Shown here in pieces: positions 9,109 through 17,281 of a stretch of 35,942 bases of DNA (within the stretch, counting starts at the first letter, position 1; each line of letters starts with the position of its first letter). Source of the stretch: Sediminibacterium sp. (GTDB taxonomy: Bacteria > Bacteroidota > Bacteroidia > Chitinophagales > Chitinophagaceae). Made by a program: the position numbers and the translations under genes. Where the stretch lies: assembly GCA_028687975.1 (NCBI GenBank), contig JAQTZD010000001.1, positions 56,096 to 92,037 on the forward strand. The letters run 5' to 3'. The notes beneath the pieces were generated by a model that was given only the letters and a program-made list of their open reading frames with translations, was not told the DNA's origin and ran no database searches.

Positions 9109-10799
9109 TATTTTTTTACTTTTAAAGGTTTGGCAATTGGTTTTTGCGGTGTTTTGATTACCGTGGTTTCTGTAATATGGCTGGCAATGTTTACGGCATT
9201 GTAGGCATTGATGATTCCTCCGCTTCTGCAAAGATCGCTCAGGGTAAGGGGATCTCCTTTCATGCCTGGTTTAATGCAGGGTACCAGCGCATCAGGTCTT
9301 GAAACGGATTGTTCAATGATTTTTTTGACCTCTACGGCGCTGAGCGATGGATAATAGGAGCGGAGCAATGCAGCCACGCCTGATACAATCGGGGTAGCCA
9401 TACTGGTTCCCTTTAAATTTCCATATTGATTGCCACCTGGTATGGTGGAGTAAATTTTTACGCCGGGTGCAAATACATCCACAGATTCCTTTCCGTAGTT
9501 ACTGAACTCTGCGGCAATACTGTTGCCCAGGCGAACATCGCTGCTCGCGCCAACTGTAATAAAATTGGTGGCTTTGGTTTTCCATTGCTCCAGCCAGGGA
9601 CTTGGATAGTTTTCCCTGGTGTCTATATCTTCCGCATCGTTTCCGGAAGCATGAATCAGTAATACATCGTGCTGTTCCGCATACCGTACCGCACTGTCTA
9701 CCCAGCTCTTTTCGGGCGAATAGGATTTGCCAAAACTCATATTGATCACTTTGGCGCCATTGTCTACCGCATAACGGATGGCCAGGGCTACATCCTTATC
9801 GTATTCGTCTCCGTCGGGCACTACCCGCAGGGTCATGATCTTAACCAGGTCGGCTACGCCGTCTACCCCCAGGTTGTTGTTTCTTTGTGCAGCAATGATG
9901 CCTGTTACATGGGTTCCGTGCATGGGTCCCGGCCCCATCACATCGTTGTTGCCGTAATAGCGATCTGCAAAATTATCGTAGTTGTCCTGAACGATCTCGG
10001 CCCTGTAGTTGTAGGGGGCTTTATCCTTCGATTCAAAACTGCTTTTCTTTCCTTCTATATACTCATCCAGTTCGCTGAGGGTATTGATATTCTTTTCTTC
10101 CGGATCAATTCCCATCATTTTGATGCAGGTAAGGTAGCCGATTTTGGCATCACGTCCTGTTTTGGTAACGGGTTCAAATTGTTCCAGCTGCTCACAGGTA
10201 TATTCCTCCCGGGCCATTTCCTGCCGAATAACTTTATCGTGCCGGCGCATGGCTTTGGCAGTAAGTTCTATGAACATAACATCCATCTGCTCTTCCTGGC
10301 TGAAATTCATTCCGGCAGCAGCTTTCGTCCAAATATGGTAGTTCTCTTTTTCTTTTTTGCCCAACTGGTTGGTGTCGATGCTTTTTCCGGTGAACAGGTC
10401 TTTCCAGCGATGGTATACCCGGGCTTTTTCGTCTGCGGCTTTCTTAATGCTTCTGCCATCTTTTCCACCCAGGAAATTCCAGCCATAAATATCATCGATG
10501 TATCCGTTTTTGTCGTCGTCGATGCCGTTGCCGGGAATTTCCTTTGGATTGATCCAGAGATTATTTTTCAGGTCTTCATGGGTGGTATCCACGCCGGAAT
10601 CCAGTACGGCTACTACTACTGTTTGCGGATTTTTCTTTTTGATCTGCAGAAACTGATAGGCTTTGTTTAAGCTGATTCCATAAAAGGAATCCTGTGCGGA
10701 GTCCAGTAAATGCCATCCTTTTGGCGCGTCGGTTTGTGCAAAAACATCACAGGTACATACAACTGCAAAAAGCAGCGAAAAGGCAAGTCCACGAATCAT
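9108..10799 (-). CDS. Secreted subtilisin-family (S8) serine protease
   Basis: A 563-residue exported peptidase. Signal peptide about 1-22 (cleavage after VFAQ), then an S8 catalytic domain with the full triad: Asp67 (VAVLDSGVD), His294 (GPMHGTHVTG) and Ser466 (GTSMATP), plus the oxyanion Asn of ASGND. The Asp-to-His distance is about 227 residues, much longer than in simple subtilisins, because of an insertion (about 95-275) that is rich in charged residues and has two Cys. There is no recognisable type 9 secretion C-terminal domain, only a short Lys/Pro tail, so it is probably periplasmic or exported otherwise. First gene of a two-gene unit with the DinB-like gene (TAATG overlap). Confidence 0.93.
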   Translation of the reverse strand: MIRGLAFSLLFAVVCTCDVFAQTDAPKGWHLLDSAQDSFYGISLNKAYQFLQIKKKNPQTVVVAVLDSGVDTTHEDLKNNLWINPKEIPGNGIDDDKNGYIDDIYGWNFLGGKDGRSIKKAADEKARVYHRWKDLFTGKSIDTNQLGKKEKENYHIWTKAAAGMNFSQEEQMDVMFIELTAKAMRRHDKVIRQEMAREEYTCEQLEQFEPVTKTGRDAKIGYLTCIKMMGIDPEEKNINTLSELDEYIEGKKSSFESKDKAPYNYRAEIVQDNYDNFADRYYGNNDVMGPGPMHGTHVTGIIAAQRNNNLGVDGVADLVKIMTLRVVPDGDEYDKDVALAIRYAVDNGAKVINMSFGKSYSPEKSWVDSAVRYAEQHDVLLIHASGNDAEDIDTRENYPSPWLEQWKTKATNFITVGASSDVRLGNSIAAEFSNYGKESVDVFAPGVKIYSTIPGGNQYGNLKGTSMATPIVSGVAALLRSYYPSLSAVEVKKIIEQSVSRPDALVPCIKPGMKGDPLTLSDLCRSGGIINAYNAVNIASHITETTVIKTPQKPIAKPLKVKK

Positions 10800-10937
10800 T
10801 TTTGAGTAAATTTTCTATCCCTACAAATTTGCAGAATCATTCGTATAAAAATACCAATAAATTCCTTTTTAAGAAAATGTTATATCTGTTTTGAATCAGG
10901 AATGCAAATTTTATGTTAAAGCGAAAGACAGGTGCAG

Positions 10938-11990
10938 CTATTCTTCGAGGTTGCGGTGCTGACTGTAGTTGCGCCATTTCTCAATCACCTGTTGCATGTC
11001 TTCCGGTACGGGCGACTCAAAGAAAATTTCCTGTCCGGTTACGGGATGAATGAACCCCAGTGTTTGGGCATGAAGGGCACAACGGTTGCAGATATCAAAA
11101 CAGTTGTCTACAAATTGCTTGTATTTGGAATAGATGGTGCCTTTCAGAATCTTATCACCTCCGTATTCCCAGTCGTTGAACAAAGTGTGGCCAATATGCT
11201 TCATGTGTACCCGAATCTGGTGGGTTCTGCCGGTTTCCAGGATACATTCCACCAGGGTCACGTAGTTGAATCGTTCAAGTACTTTATAGTGGGTGATGGC
11301 ATGTTTACCCGTTTCTCCATCTGGATACGCATCAAACATTTTACGGAAATACCGGTGTCTGGCTATATGTGCATTGATCGTTCCCTCGTCCTCCTCTACA
11401 TTGCCCCAAACCAGTGCCACATACTTTCTTTTTACCGTATGGCTGAAGAATTGTTTGGCAAGATGGGCTGCAGATTCACCGGTTTTGGCAACCACAATCA
11501 AGCCAGTGGTATTTTTGTCTATGCGGTGTACCAGCCCGAATCTGGGCAGGTTTTCTTCGTCGATGGCCGGGTTCTGCTGGCGGAGATAATAGGCAACGCC
11601 ATTCAGCAGGGTCCCGCTGAAATTGCCAACACCGGGGTGCACCACCATATTGGCGGGCTTGTTGATGACCATCAGGGCGGCATCCTCGTACACAATATTC
11701 AGTGGAATATTTTCCTCTTTCAGGATGGTATGGTCGGGGTTAATCAGGCTCATGACCACAATTTCATCGCCCGGCCTGATCTTATAATTGCTTTTTACAG
11801 GCTTCCCGTTCACGGTCAGGAACCCCGCATCAATACCCTGTTGTATTTTATTCCGGGTAGAACCCTCCATGTGCATATGCACCCATTTGTCTATCCGGAA
11901 AGGCTCCTGGCCCCGGTCTACCACAAATGTTTTTTTCTCGTAAAGGTTCTCCGACTGCTCTTCGGAGAACAATTCTGTGTCTACCTGCAT
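10938..11990 (-). CDS. RluA/RluD-family 23S rRNA pseudouridine synthase
   Basis: A 350-residue RNA-modifying enzyme that isomerises uridine to pseudouridine, probably in 23S rRNA. An S4 RNA-binding domain (about 31-85, RIDKWVHMHM to GDEIVV) precedes the catalytic domain with LVHRIDKNTTGLIVVAKT; catalytic Asp is 158. The family-wide motif reads HRLDxxTSG elsewhere; here it is HRIDKNTTG, still intact. I choose the ATG at 11990, since a TACTTTTG -7 box ends 4 bp upstream; a longer reading to 12029 would run into lipB and lies upstream of that promoter. Divergent from lipB, with 27 bp between starts. Confidence 0.93.
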   Translation of the reverse strand: MQVDTELFSEEQSENLYEKKTFVVDRGQEPFRIDKWVHMHMEGSTRNKIQQGIDAGFLTVNGKPVKSNYKIRPGDEIVVMSLINPDHTILKEENIPLNIVYEDAALMVINKPANMVVHPGVGNFSGTLLNGVAYYLRQQNPAIDEENLPRFGLVHRIDKNTTGLIVVAKTGESAAHLAKQFFSHTVKRKYVALVWGNVEEDEGTINAHIARHRYFRKMFDAYPDGETGKHAITHYKVLERFNYVTLVECILETGRTHQIRVHMKHIGHTLFNDWEYGGDKILKGTIYSKYKQFVDNCFDICNRCALHAQTLGFIHPVTGQEIFFESPVPEDMQQVIEKWRNYSQHRNLEE

Positions 11991-11994
11991 ACTG

Positions 11995-12023
11995 CAAAAG
12001 TATTGTATTTTCGTGCCATGCAA
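11995..12023 (-). promoter_or_regulatory. Promoter of the RluD-type gene, probably leaderless
   Basis: On the minus strand, TTG (12023-12021) is followed by 18 bp and then TACTTTTG (12002-11995), a perfect TAnnTTTG box. Only 4 bp (CAGT) separate the box from the ATG at 11990, so the transcript should start at or next to the A of the start codon. The -33 element lies inside the first codons of lipB. Confidence 0.65.
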
Positions 12024-12740
12024 CAACAAGTACTATTCGAAGATCTGGGCGTAAAGCAATACAAAACAGTTTGGGACTACCAGGAGCAATTGCTGAAGCA
12101 GAATGCAGACATCAAACTCCTGTTTCGCTATACCAACGATGTAAAAGCCCCGGAGCATGAATTGCCTACCTCCAGTCATTTGTTGTTTGTAGAGCATCCC
12201 CCTGTTTATACACTTGGCAAGAATGGGAAAGAAGCGCATGTGCTCATCAGTGAGCAGGAACGGATGGAGAAAGGGATTGAATATTACCATATCAACCGGG
12301 GAGGCGATATCACTTTTCACGGGCCCGGACAACTGGTAGGATACCCGATTCTGGACCTGGAAAAGTTTAAAACCGATCTGGGCTGGTACCTCCGTACACT
12401 GGAGGAAGTGATCATTCAAACCATGGCGGAATACGGGTTAAAAGGAGAGCGGAGTGCCGGAGAAACCGGTGTGTGGATGGATGCAAACATCAAGGGAATG
12501 GAGCGGAAAATCTGCGCCATGGGCATCAAGTGCAGCCGTTGGATTACCATGCATGGGTTCGCCTTCAACGTAAATACCAATCTCGATTATTTCAATCATA
12601 TTGTACCCTGTGGCATTGCCAACAAGGCGGTTACTTCTCTTCAGCAGGAACTCGGACATGCGGTGGATATGGAAGAAGTAAAATACCGCGTGAAGAAAAA
12701 TTTTGAGCAACTGTTTGGTTGTGTACTCATCAGTCACTGA
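12018..12740 (+). CDS. lipB: Lipoyl(octanoyl) transferase
   Basis: A 240-residue cytoplasmic enzyme that moves octanoate from acyl carrier protein to lipoyl domains, the first step in making protein-bound lipoate. Motifs: VEHPPVYTLGKNG (about 58-70), RGGDITFHGPGQLVGYP (about 94-110), KICAMG with the conserved Lys164, and the catalytic Cys198 (IVPCGI). All are present. The start is the ATG at 12018; reading farther upstream in the same frame crosses the RluD-type gene on the other strand and is not real. A TATTTTCG element (12006-12013) ends 4 bp before the ATG and may be its -7 box. No lipA is in the window. Confidence 0.97.
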   Translation: MQQQVLFEDLGVKQYKTVWDYQEQLLKQNADIKLLFRYTNDVKAPEHELPTSSHLLFVEHPPVYTLGKNGKEAHVLISEQERMEKGIEYYHINRGGDITFHGPGQLVGYPILDLEKFKTDLGWYLRTLEEVIIQTMAEYGLKGERSAGETGVWMDANIKGMERKICAMGIKCSRWITMHGFAFNVNTNLDYFNHIVPCGIANKAVTSLQQELGHAVDMEEVKYRVKKNFEQLFGCVLISH

Positions 12741-12756
12741 TTACCTCTGCTGCCGG

Positions 12757-13554
12757 CTACTGAATGTAAAATCGGTTTTGCTCCATCAGAAGCCCGTTTT
12801 CGAATAATTCAAAGTTGAACCACCCGGAGTGCAGGAAGTTTACTTTTTCTACAATCAGTTCCGGTTCGCGGATATGTTCAATGGTAAATAGTCTGCTGCC
12901 ATCTGTGTCGTAAATAATGAGTTTATACTGGTTCATAGCCACTTTGGGCAGGGAAATGTTCAGGTAGCCCTTAGCATCGGTGTACACGTATCTGGAAGGT
13001 TTCTTATTCAGAAAAGGATTTGCAGGCACAACTATTTTAGGAGGCACGATGCTGTCTTTTTTAATTTCGGTAGCAGCAGGTTTGGGAATACTCAATGCTG
13101 CTTTTTTAACGACTGTTGTTTTTCCCTTTGTTTCAGAAACTGCATTGGGTAGTTCTGCCAGAACCGGCTTAGACACTTCCGGTTGGGCAATGGCTTTTTG
13201 CGCACGGAGTACCGGTGTAAAGAAATAGTTGCCGCCTTCCAAGGTTAAAAAAATCCGGTAGAACACTGGTATATCGTGCGGTGCGGTATGATCTGTAAAT
13301 CCATTGATTTCCAGTGCAGGGTTTTGTGCAGAAAGAATTGTTCTGAAGTTTCGGATACTGTCGGCAGATCGTTGTACAGCCAGTTGAATAGTCTTTTTGT
13401 AAGGATTTTTCCAGCTGATGTGAAACAGGCCGGGACTCAGTTCAGTTGCAGAAAATTGAAACAGTTTTTGCGGAACAGCTGTTGTTTGTGCTGTTCCGTT
13501 TGTTGCTGTGAACAAACAAAAATATATTCCCCAACATGCAATTAACCATTTCAT
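12757..13554 (-). CDS. Exported protein of unknown function with a fibronectin-like N-terminal part
   Basis: A 265-residue protein that I do not recognise. It has a signal peptide (about 1-23, cleavage near GTAQ), then a beta-rich segment (about 32-110) with a WKNPYKKTIQLAVQRS stretch that resembles a fibronectin type III-like domain, a Lys/Pro/Ala-rich linker (about 115-180) and a second beta-rich domain (about 180-265) with YKLIIYDTDGS. The start is the ATG at 13554; a TATATTTG box ends 5 bp upstream, which makes longer upstream starts unlikely. It is probably a periplasmic or surface protein. Convergent with lipB. Confidence 0.82.
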   Translation of the reverse strand: MKWLIACWGIYFCLFTATNGTAQTTAVPQKLFQFSATELSPGLFHISWKNPYKKTIQLAVQRSADSIRNFRTILSAQNPALEINGFTDHTAPHDIPVFYRIFLTLEGGNYFFTPVLRAQKAIAQPEVSKPVLAELPNAVSETKGKTTVVKKAALSIPKPAATEIKKDSIVPPKIVVPANPFLNKKPSRYVYTDAKGYLNISLPKVAMNQYKLIIYDTDGSRLFTIEHIREPELIVEKVNFLHSGWFNFELFENGLLMEQNRFYIQ

Positions 13555-13559
13555 TGAAG

Positions 13560-13567
13560 CAAATATA
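13560..13567 (-). promoter_or_regulatory. Likely -7 box of the 12757 gene
   Basis: TATATTTG on the minus strand (plus-strand CAAATATA) fits TAnnTTTG exactly, with 5 bp between it and the ATG. No clear TTG lies 16-20 bp upstream. It implies that this gene has its own promoter in the 47-bp gap after the ACC deaminase-like gene. Confidence 0.55.
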
Positions 13568-13601
13568 CTGGTGGCATATGAATAAATATGTCGGGCTATT
13601 G

Positions 13602-14492
13602 TTAATAAATCAGGCTGCCCCCGGGCAAGGACGCGTTGCCCTGCAACCCTCCGCTGTGGATCAGGAGTAGCCGGCTTCCTGAGCAAAAAAAATCTTTCCG
13701 GATCAGATCGGCAACAGCAAAGAACAATTTACCGGTATACACAATATCTGTAGGAATTTGTTCCTGCATGTACAGTTGGTTCATGAATCGGATCAGCTCC
13801 GGCGGATGTTTGGCGTATCCGTCAAAATGATATTGCTGAATAAACCGGTAATTTTTATTCCTTTGGGTGGCTGTTAACAGGGCTTCAGTTTCTTGCTGAA
13901 GCGATTCATGGCCCTTCAGTACGCTGATGCCGATTACCTGCTGATGGGGCAAACAGGCTTTGATGCATCCGGCCATCATGGTGCCGGTTCCTGTAGCACA
14001 AATTATATGGGTATAAATGCTGAAATCGGTAGTGTTGAGCAGGGTAGCAGCGCCTTCGGCTCCCATGATGCCGTATCCGCCTTCTCCAACCCAGTACCAT
14101 CCCGGCCGATCCAGTCTCTGTTGTAATTGTGCCTTGTTTCTGTATGCTTCCCGGCTTACAAAAATGAGCTCCAGGCCATAGCTGGTTGCGGCCAGCAGTG
14201 TATGGGATAGCACAGCAGGAGCTTCTCCGCGGATAATACCCACTGAGCAAAGTCCAGCTTTTTTGCAGGCATATGCAGTGGCTACAATGTGGTTGGAATA
14301 AGCTCCACCAAAACTGGCAATGGTTGTTTTTTGCTGAATAAGGGCATCCTGCAGATAGAACCTCAGTTTAAACCATTTATTGCCGCTCACCACCGGATGT
14401 AAGAGGTCCAGCCGAAGCACATCTACCTGCACTGACCCGGTGCTCCATCCTTCCATTTTTTGGGTAATAATATTTTTATAGGCTTCCTGCAT
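13602..14492 (-). CDS. PLP-dependent enzyme, ACC deaminase / D-cysteine desulfhydrase type
   Basis: A 296-residue cytoplasmic fold-type II PLP enzyme. The PLP-binding Lys is Lys39 in SGNKWFKLRF, followed by the ASFGGAYSNHIVATAYA segment (about 77-93) that is typical of the ACC deaminase / D-cysteine desulfhydrase group, and a glycine-rich phosphate-binding loop around GTGTMMAG. Most such proteins are annotated as 1-aminocyclopropane-1-carboxylate deaminases, but the known ACC and D-cysteine enzymes cannot be told apart from these motifs alone. It begins at the ATG at 14492 and is divergent from the nucleotidyltransferase gene at 14548. Confidence 0.88.
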   Translation of the reverse strand: MQEAYKNIITQKMEGWSTGSVQVDVLRLDLLHPVVSGNKWFKLRFYLQDALIQQKTTIASFGGAYSNHIVATAYACKKAGLCSVGIIRGEAPAVLSHTLLAATSYGLELIFVSREAYRNKAQLQQRLDRPGWYWVGEGGYGIMGAEGAATLLNTTDFSIYTHIICATGTGTMMAGCIKACLPHQQVIGISVLKGHESLQQETEALLTATQRNKNYRFIQQYHFDGYAKHPPELIRFMNQLYMQEQIPTDIVYTGKLFFAVADLIRKDFFCSGSRLLLIHSGGLQGNASLPGGSLIY

Positions 14493-14520
14493 CCGGTGTA
14501 TGGGTGAATGATTTATGAGT

Positions 14521-14528
14521 TAACTTTG
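14521..14528 (+). promoter_or_regulatory. Likely -7 box of the nucleotidyltransferase gene
   Basis: TAACTTTG fits TAnnTTTG; the transcript would start near 14533. No clear -33 TTG is seen. Both possible ATGs (14539 and 14548) lie just downstream. Confidence 0.5.
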
Positions 14529-14547
14529 TAATCTGTAAATGTACACT

Positions 14548-15447
14548 ATGAAACCAACTCTTGTAATTTTAGCCGCCGGAATGGCCAGCCGATATGGAAG
14601 TATGAAGCAGATTCAATCATTCGGGCCTGCAGGCGAAACAATCATGGATTACTCTATTTATGATGCAATACAGGCCGGGTTCGGCAAGGTAGTCTTTATC
14701 ATCAGGGAAGAATTCGCAGAACAGTTTAAGCAGATTTTTGAACCCAAACTGAAGGGTAAAATTGCTACAGATTACGTTTACCAGCACCTGCTCGATTATA
14801 CCGAAGGATATAATGTACCTGCTGAAAGAGCAAAGCCCTGGGGTACAGCGCATGCGGTGCTTTGTTGCAAGGGTAAGGTAAATGAACCCTTTGCTGTTAT
14901 TAATGCCGATGATTACTATGGCAGCGATGCTTTTGTGAAAGCTGTGGAATTTCTGAAAGGAGCATGCAATGAGCAAACCTATGCACTGGTTGGTTATGAG
15001 CTTCAGAAAACCCTCAGTGAAAATGGAAGTGTAAGCAGGGGTGTTTGTGCAGCCGATGCATCACAGAACCTGACCAGTATCACAGAAAGAACCAAGATAT
15101 ACAGAAAAGATGGCGGAGTGGTTTTTGAAGATGAAACCGGTGTTCATCCACTTCCCATGACCAGCCTGGTGAGCATGAACTATTTCTGCTTCGCACCCGG
15201 ATTCATCGACTGGTGCGGTGAATTATTTAAAACATTCCTTGCCAACCACGGACAGGAACTGAAATCTGAATTTTATATTCCATTTGCCGCTAATGAATTT
15301 ATTCAGCAGGGTAAAGGCGTGGTGAAGGTACTGCCCACCGAAGCGCAATGGTTTGGCGTAACCTACAAGGAGGATGCACCTTCCGTACAGGAGTCTATTC
15401 ATGAACTGGTTGCAAAAGGAGTATACCCTGCGTCGCTTTGGGGATAA
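14548..15447 (+). CDS. Sugar-phosphate nucleotidyltransferase family protein
   Basis: A 299-residue Rossmann-like nucleotidyltransferase. The nucleotide-binding start LAAGMASRYGSMKQ at the N-terminus is the hallmark of NTP_transferase enzymes such as glucose-1-phosphate uridylyl- or thymidylyltransferases, and NADDYYG supplies the metal-binding Asp region. There is no hexapeptide-repeat acyltransferase tail as in GlmU. The ATG at 14548 puts the beta-strand KPTLVILAAG directly at the start, as usual for the family; an in-frame ATG at 14539 would add three residues. It ends 9 bp before the convergent protease gene. Substrate sugar is unknown. Confidence 0.9.
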   Translation: MKPTLVILAAGMASRYGSMKQIQSFGPAGETIMDYSIYDAIQAGFGKVVFIIREEFAEQFKQIFEPKLKGKIATDYVYQHLLDYTEGYNVPAERAKPWGTAHAVLCCKGKVNEPFAVINADDYYGSDAFVKAVEFLKGACNEQTYALVGYELQKTLSENGSVSRGVCAADASQNLTSITERTKIYRKDGGVVFEDETGVHPLPMTSLVSMNYFCFAPGFIDWCGELFKTFLANHGQELKSEFYIPFAANEFIQQGKGVVKVLPTEAQWFGVTYKEDAPSVQESIHELVAKGVYPASLWG

Positions 15448-15456
15448 GCGTCCGGC

Positions 15457-16563
15457 TTATTTGCCGTATGCTTTTACATAGTAAACGTAGTCTTCTACCT
15501 TGCTGATCTGTACTTTCCTGTTTTCACCTTTCAGGGTGGATCTGGTAGGGAGTTTCAGTTTTTCAAACGAGGTATCACTTTTCTTCAGGTCGTTTACCAC
15601 CGCATAGATGTTGCGGGATTTAACAGCAAATGCTACACCGTCTGCCTGGGCCTGCCTTGTACTCAGGATACCAATGATATCCCCGTTCTGGTTGAAAACA
15701 GGTGCTCCGGAGTTACCTGGATTGGCACTGATCTGGATCTGGTAAGACAATGAATCCCCATTGAATCCGGACTTGGCACTCAGGTAGCCCATGCCATATA
15801 CGATCTCATTTCTGGGATAGCCCAACGTGAAAATTTCTTCTCCGAGATCTGCATTGCTTTTCTGAATACTGTAAGGGATGGATTTGGCCGGGTTGTATTC
15901 GTCATCGGTAATTTTAAGTATGGCCAGGTCTTTCTGCTCATCAATGTGAACAATGGAAGATTTGAATTCCTTGCCCTTGCTGTTGATGACAATGGCGCCG
16001 GTACCTCTTAAAACGTGGGCATTGGTAATGATGTAGCCCTTTGTATCGATCAGGAAACCCGAACCACCGCTCAGTAAACGGGCGTTCACGGGAATCTTGC
16101 TTTTAACTTCGTTGATAATGGACCCCTGGTATTGCTGGCTTTTCTTTACTTCTTCCAGGTCTTTACCCAGTTGCTGCAGTTTGGGGTCGTTTACAGCAGA
16201 TGAAAAATAAACGGTCAGACCGCTGATGAACAGGGCAATTACACCGCCTACGGATGCAGCAATGGCAGTAACGCGCTTGTATTTATTCCAGAACTGGATC
16301 AGTTTGCCCCTGGTAGGAATTTCGCCACCTTCGTTCAGGTCGCCTCTTTCCAGCAGGTAAGTGTGCGCATTGTGCAGGGTATGTTTGATGTTGGTATGGG
16401 CTACATAGGCGTCCATCTGATGCAGGAACATGTTGTGCTCCACCACCAGCTGATCTACCTCAGGGGTGCTTTTGCGAAGGTTCTCAAAGTGCTCCCGCTC
16501 CTGAGGAGCCATTTCCCCGTTGAGGTACCTTTCTACCGCGTCTAGTAATAAAATATCATCCAT
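15457..16563 (-). CDS. Anti-sigma-like membrane protein fused to a trypsin-like protease
   Basis: A 368-residue single-pass membrane protein. Residues 1-95 are a cytoplasmic region with a YLNGEMAPQEREHFE-type start that resembles the N-termini of Bacteroidota anti-sigma factors (FecR/RsgI-like style, no zinc motif). A membrane segment follows (about 98-119), then a short coiled coil (about 127-155) and a periplasmic chymotrypsin/HtrA-type domain with His183 (ITNAHVLRG), Asp212 (DLAIL) and Ser285 (NPGNSGAPV). No PDZ domain follows; the C-terminal 50 residues are a small extra segment. It begins 5 bp after the stop of the ECF sigma gene and is surely cotranscribed. Inference: a cell-envelope stress regulator whose sensor domain is itself a protease. 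The protease fold is firm, the anti-sigma role is inferred. Confidence 0.88.
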   Translation of the reverse strand: MDDILLLDAVERYLNGEMAPQEREHFENLRKSTPEVDQLVVEHNMFLHQMDAYVAHTNIKHTLHNAHTYLLERGDLNEGGEIPTRGKLIQFWNKYKRVTAIAASVGGVIALFISGLTVYFSSAVNDPKLQQLGKDLEEVKKSQQYQGSIINEVKSKIPVNARLLSGGSGFLIDTKGYIITNAHVLRGTGAIVINSKGKEFKSSIVHIDEQKDLAILKITDDEYNPAKSIPYSIQKSNADLGEEIFTLGYPRNEIVYGMGYLSAKSGFNGDSLSYQIQISANPGNSGAPVFNQNGDIIGILSTRQAQADGVAFAVKSRNIYAVVNDLKKSDTSFEKLKLPTRSTLKGENRKVQISKVEDYVYYVKAYGK

Positions 16564-16568
16564 AATAG

Positions 16569-17135
16569 TTACTCCCCGATATTATATTGCGAGAAGAATA
16601 ATTTCTTCAGCCGCATTAAACATTTGTATTTCTGGTTTTTGGCATTGTCTGCATTGGTGTAACCAAATTCTCTCGCCAGTGCATTCATGTCCATCTTTTT
16701 AAGATAATACCCTTCCAACAAACTCTTACAAGGTTCACCAAGGCTGTTTAAGGCCCTGTCCATAATGGCAAATTCCACGTTCCGTTTTTCATGCGCCTCC
16801 AGATCTTCCGACACTGCTACCGTTTCTTCCATGCTATCAACCTGTGTTGTATAGCGGCCCAGCTGTTGCAACCTTTTGAGCCAAAGTCGTCTGCAGATAG
16901 AATAGATGTACGTTTTGATCTGACAGGTTAAAACAAATGATTCGGTCTGTGCTTTTTCGTACAGGGCAATCATTGCTTCCTGAAATATATCCCTGGCTTC
17001 ATCGTACGACCCATTATTATTTAAAATAAAGGATTGAACCATATTAAAGTTTTCTTTATATATAGTTTCAATGGCCTTTGAGTCGTTGTGCGCCAATCCT
17101 TTTAATAATGCTTGTTCGTTCGTATCGCCTTTCAC
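16569..17135 (-). CDS. ECF-type RNA polymerase sigma factor
   Basis: A 188-residue sigma-70 family factor of the extracytoplasmic function type. Region 2 covers about 20-90 (EARDIFQEAMIALYEKAQ, IKTYIYSICRRLWLKRL), and region 4 covers about 120-180 with a helix-turn-helix near YLKKMDMNALAREFGYTNADN. The start codon is GTG at 17135. It is followed at 5 bp by the membrane anti-sigma/protease gene, the usual arrangement for a sigma factor and its regulator. Upstream on its strand lies a 145-bp divergent region shared with the repeat lipoprotein gene. Its regulon cannot be read from this window. Confidence 0.95.
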   Translation of the reverse strand: MKGDTNEQALLKGLAHNDSKAIETIYKENFNMVQSFILNNNGSYDEARDIFQEAMIALYEKAQTESFVLTCQIKTYIYSICRRLWLKRLQQLGRYTTQVDSMEETVAVSEDLEAHEKRNVEFAIMDRALNSLGEPCKSLLEGYYLKKMDMNALAREFGYTNADNAKNQKYKCLMRLKKLFFSQYNIGE

Positions 17136-17216
17136 TATCTGTGAGTTTAATACTGTTGGGGTGTTAAAAGTAACCCAAAATAGGGCTAAAAATATTTTTA
17201 AAAAAAATCCCTGGGG

Positions 17217-17242
17217 CCGGGTTACCTTTTTACCCCACCCGG
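17217..17242. promoter_or_regulatory. Inverted repeat in the sigma factor/lipoprotein divergent region
   Basis: CCGGGT (17217-17222) and ACCCGG (17237-17242) form an inverted repeat with a 14-bp spacer. The spacer contains TACCTTTT (17223-17230), one mismatch from the -7 consensus for the rightward lipoprotein gene. It could be an operator or an autoregulated sigma-factor site. Speculative. Confidence 0.35.
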
Positions 17243-17281
17243 TATAAACACCAAATCATTCAAAATTAAAAAAAACAAAAA

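Noticed and set aside
9109..9231. N-terminal extension of the DinB-like gene.
   Set aside because: It overlaps the end of the subtilase, and the TAATG overlap and family start at 9108 fit much better.
10932..12017. A long open plus-strand frame antisense to the RluD-type gene, in frame with lipB.
   Set aside because: It only mirrors the codons of the minus-strand gene; its protein resembles nothing, and lipB has a clear start with its motifs at 12018.
11991..12029. Longer N-terminus for the RluD-type gene.
   Set aside because: It would start upstream of its own -7 box and within lipB.
13555..13686. Longer N-terminus for the 12757 gene.
   Set aside because: It would lack a signal peptide at its start and runs through the promoter box and into the ACC deaminase-like gene.
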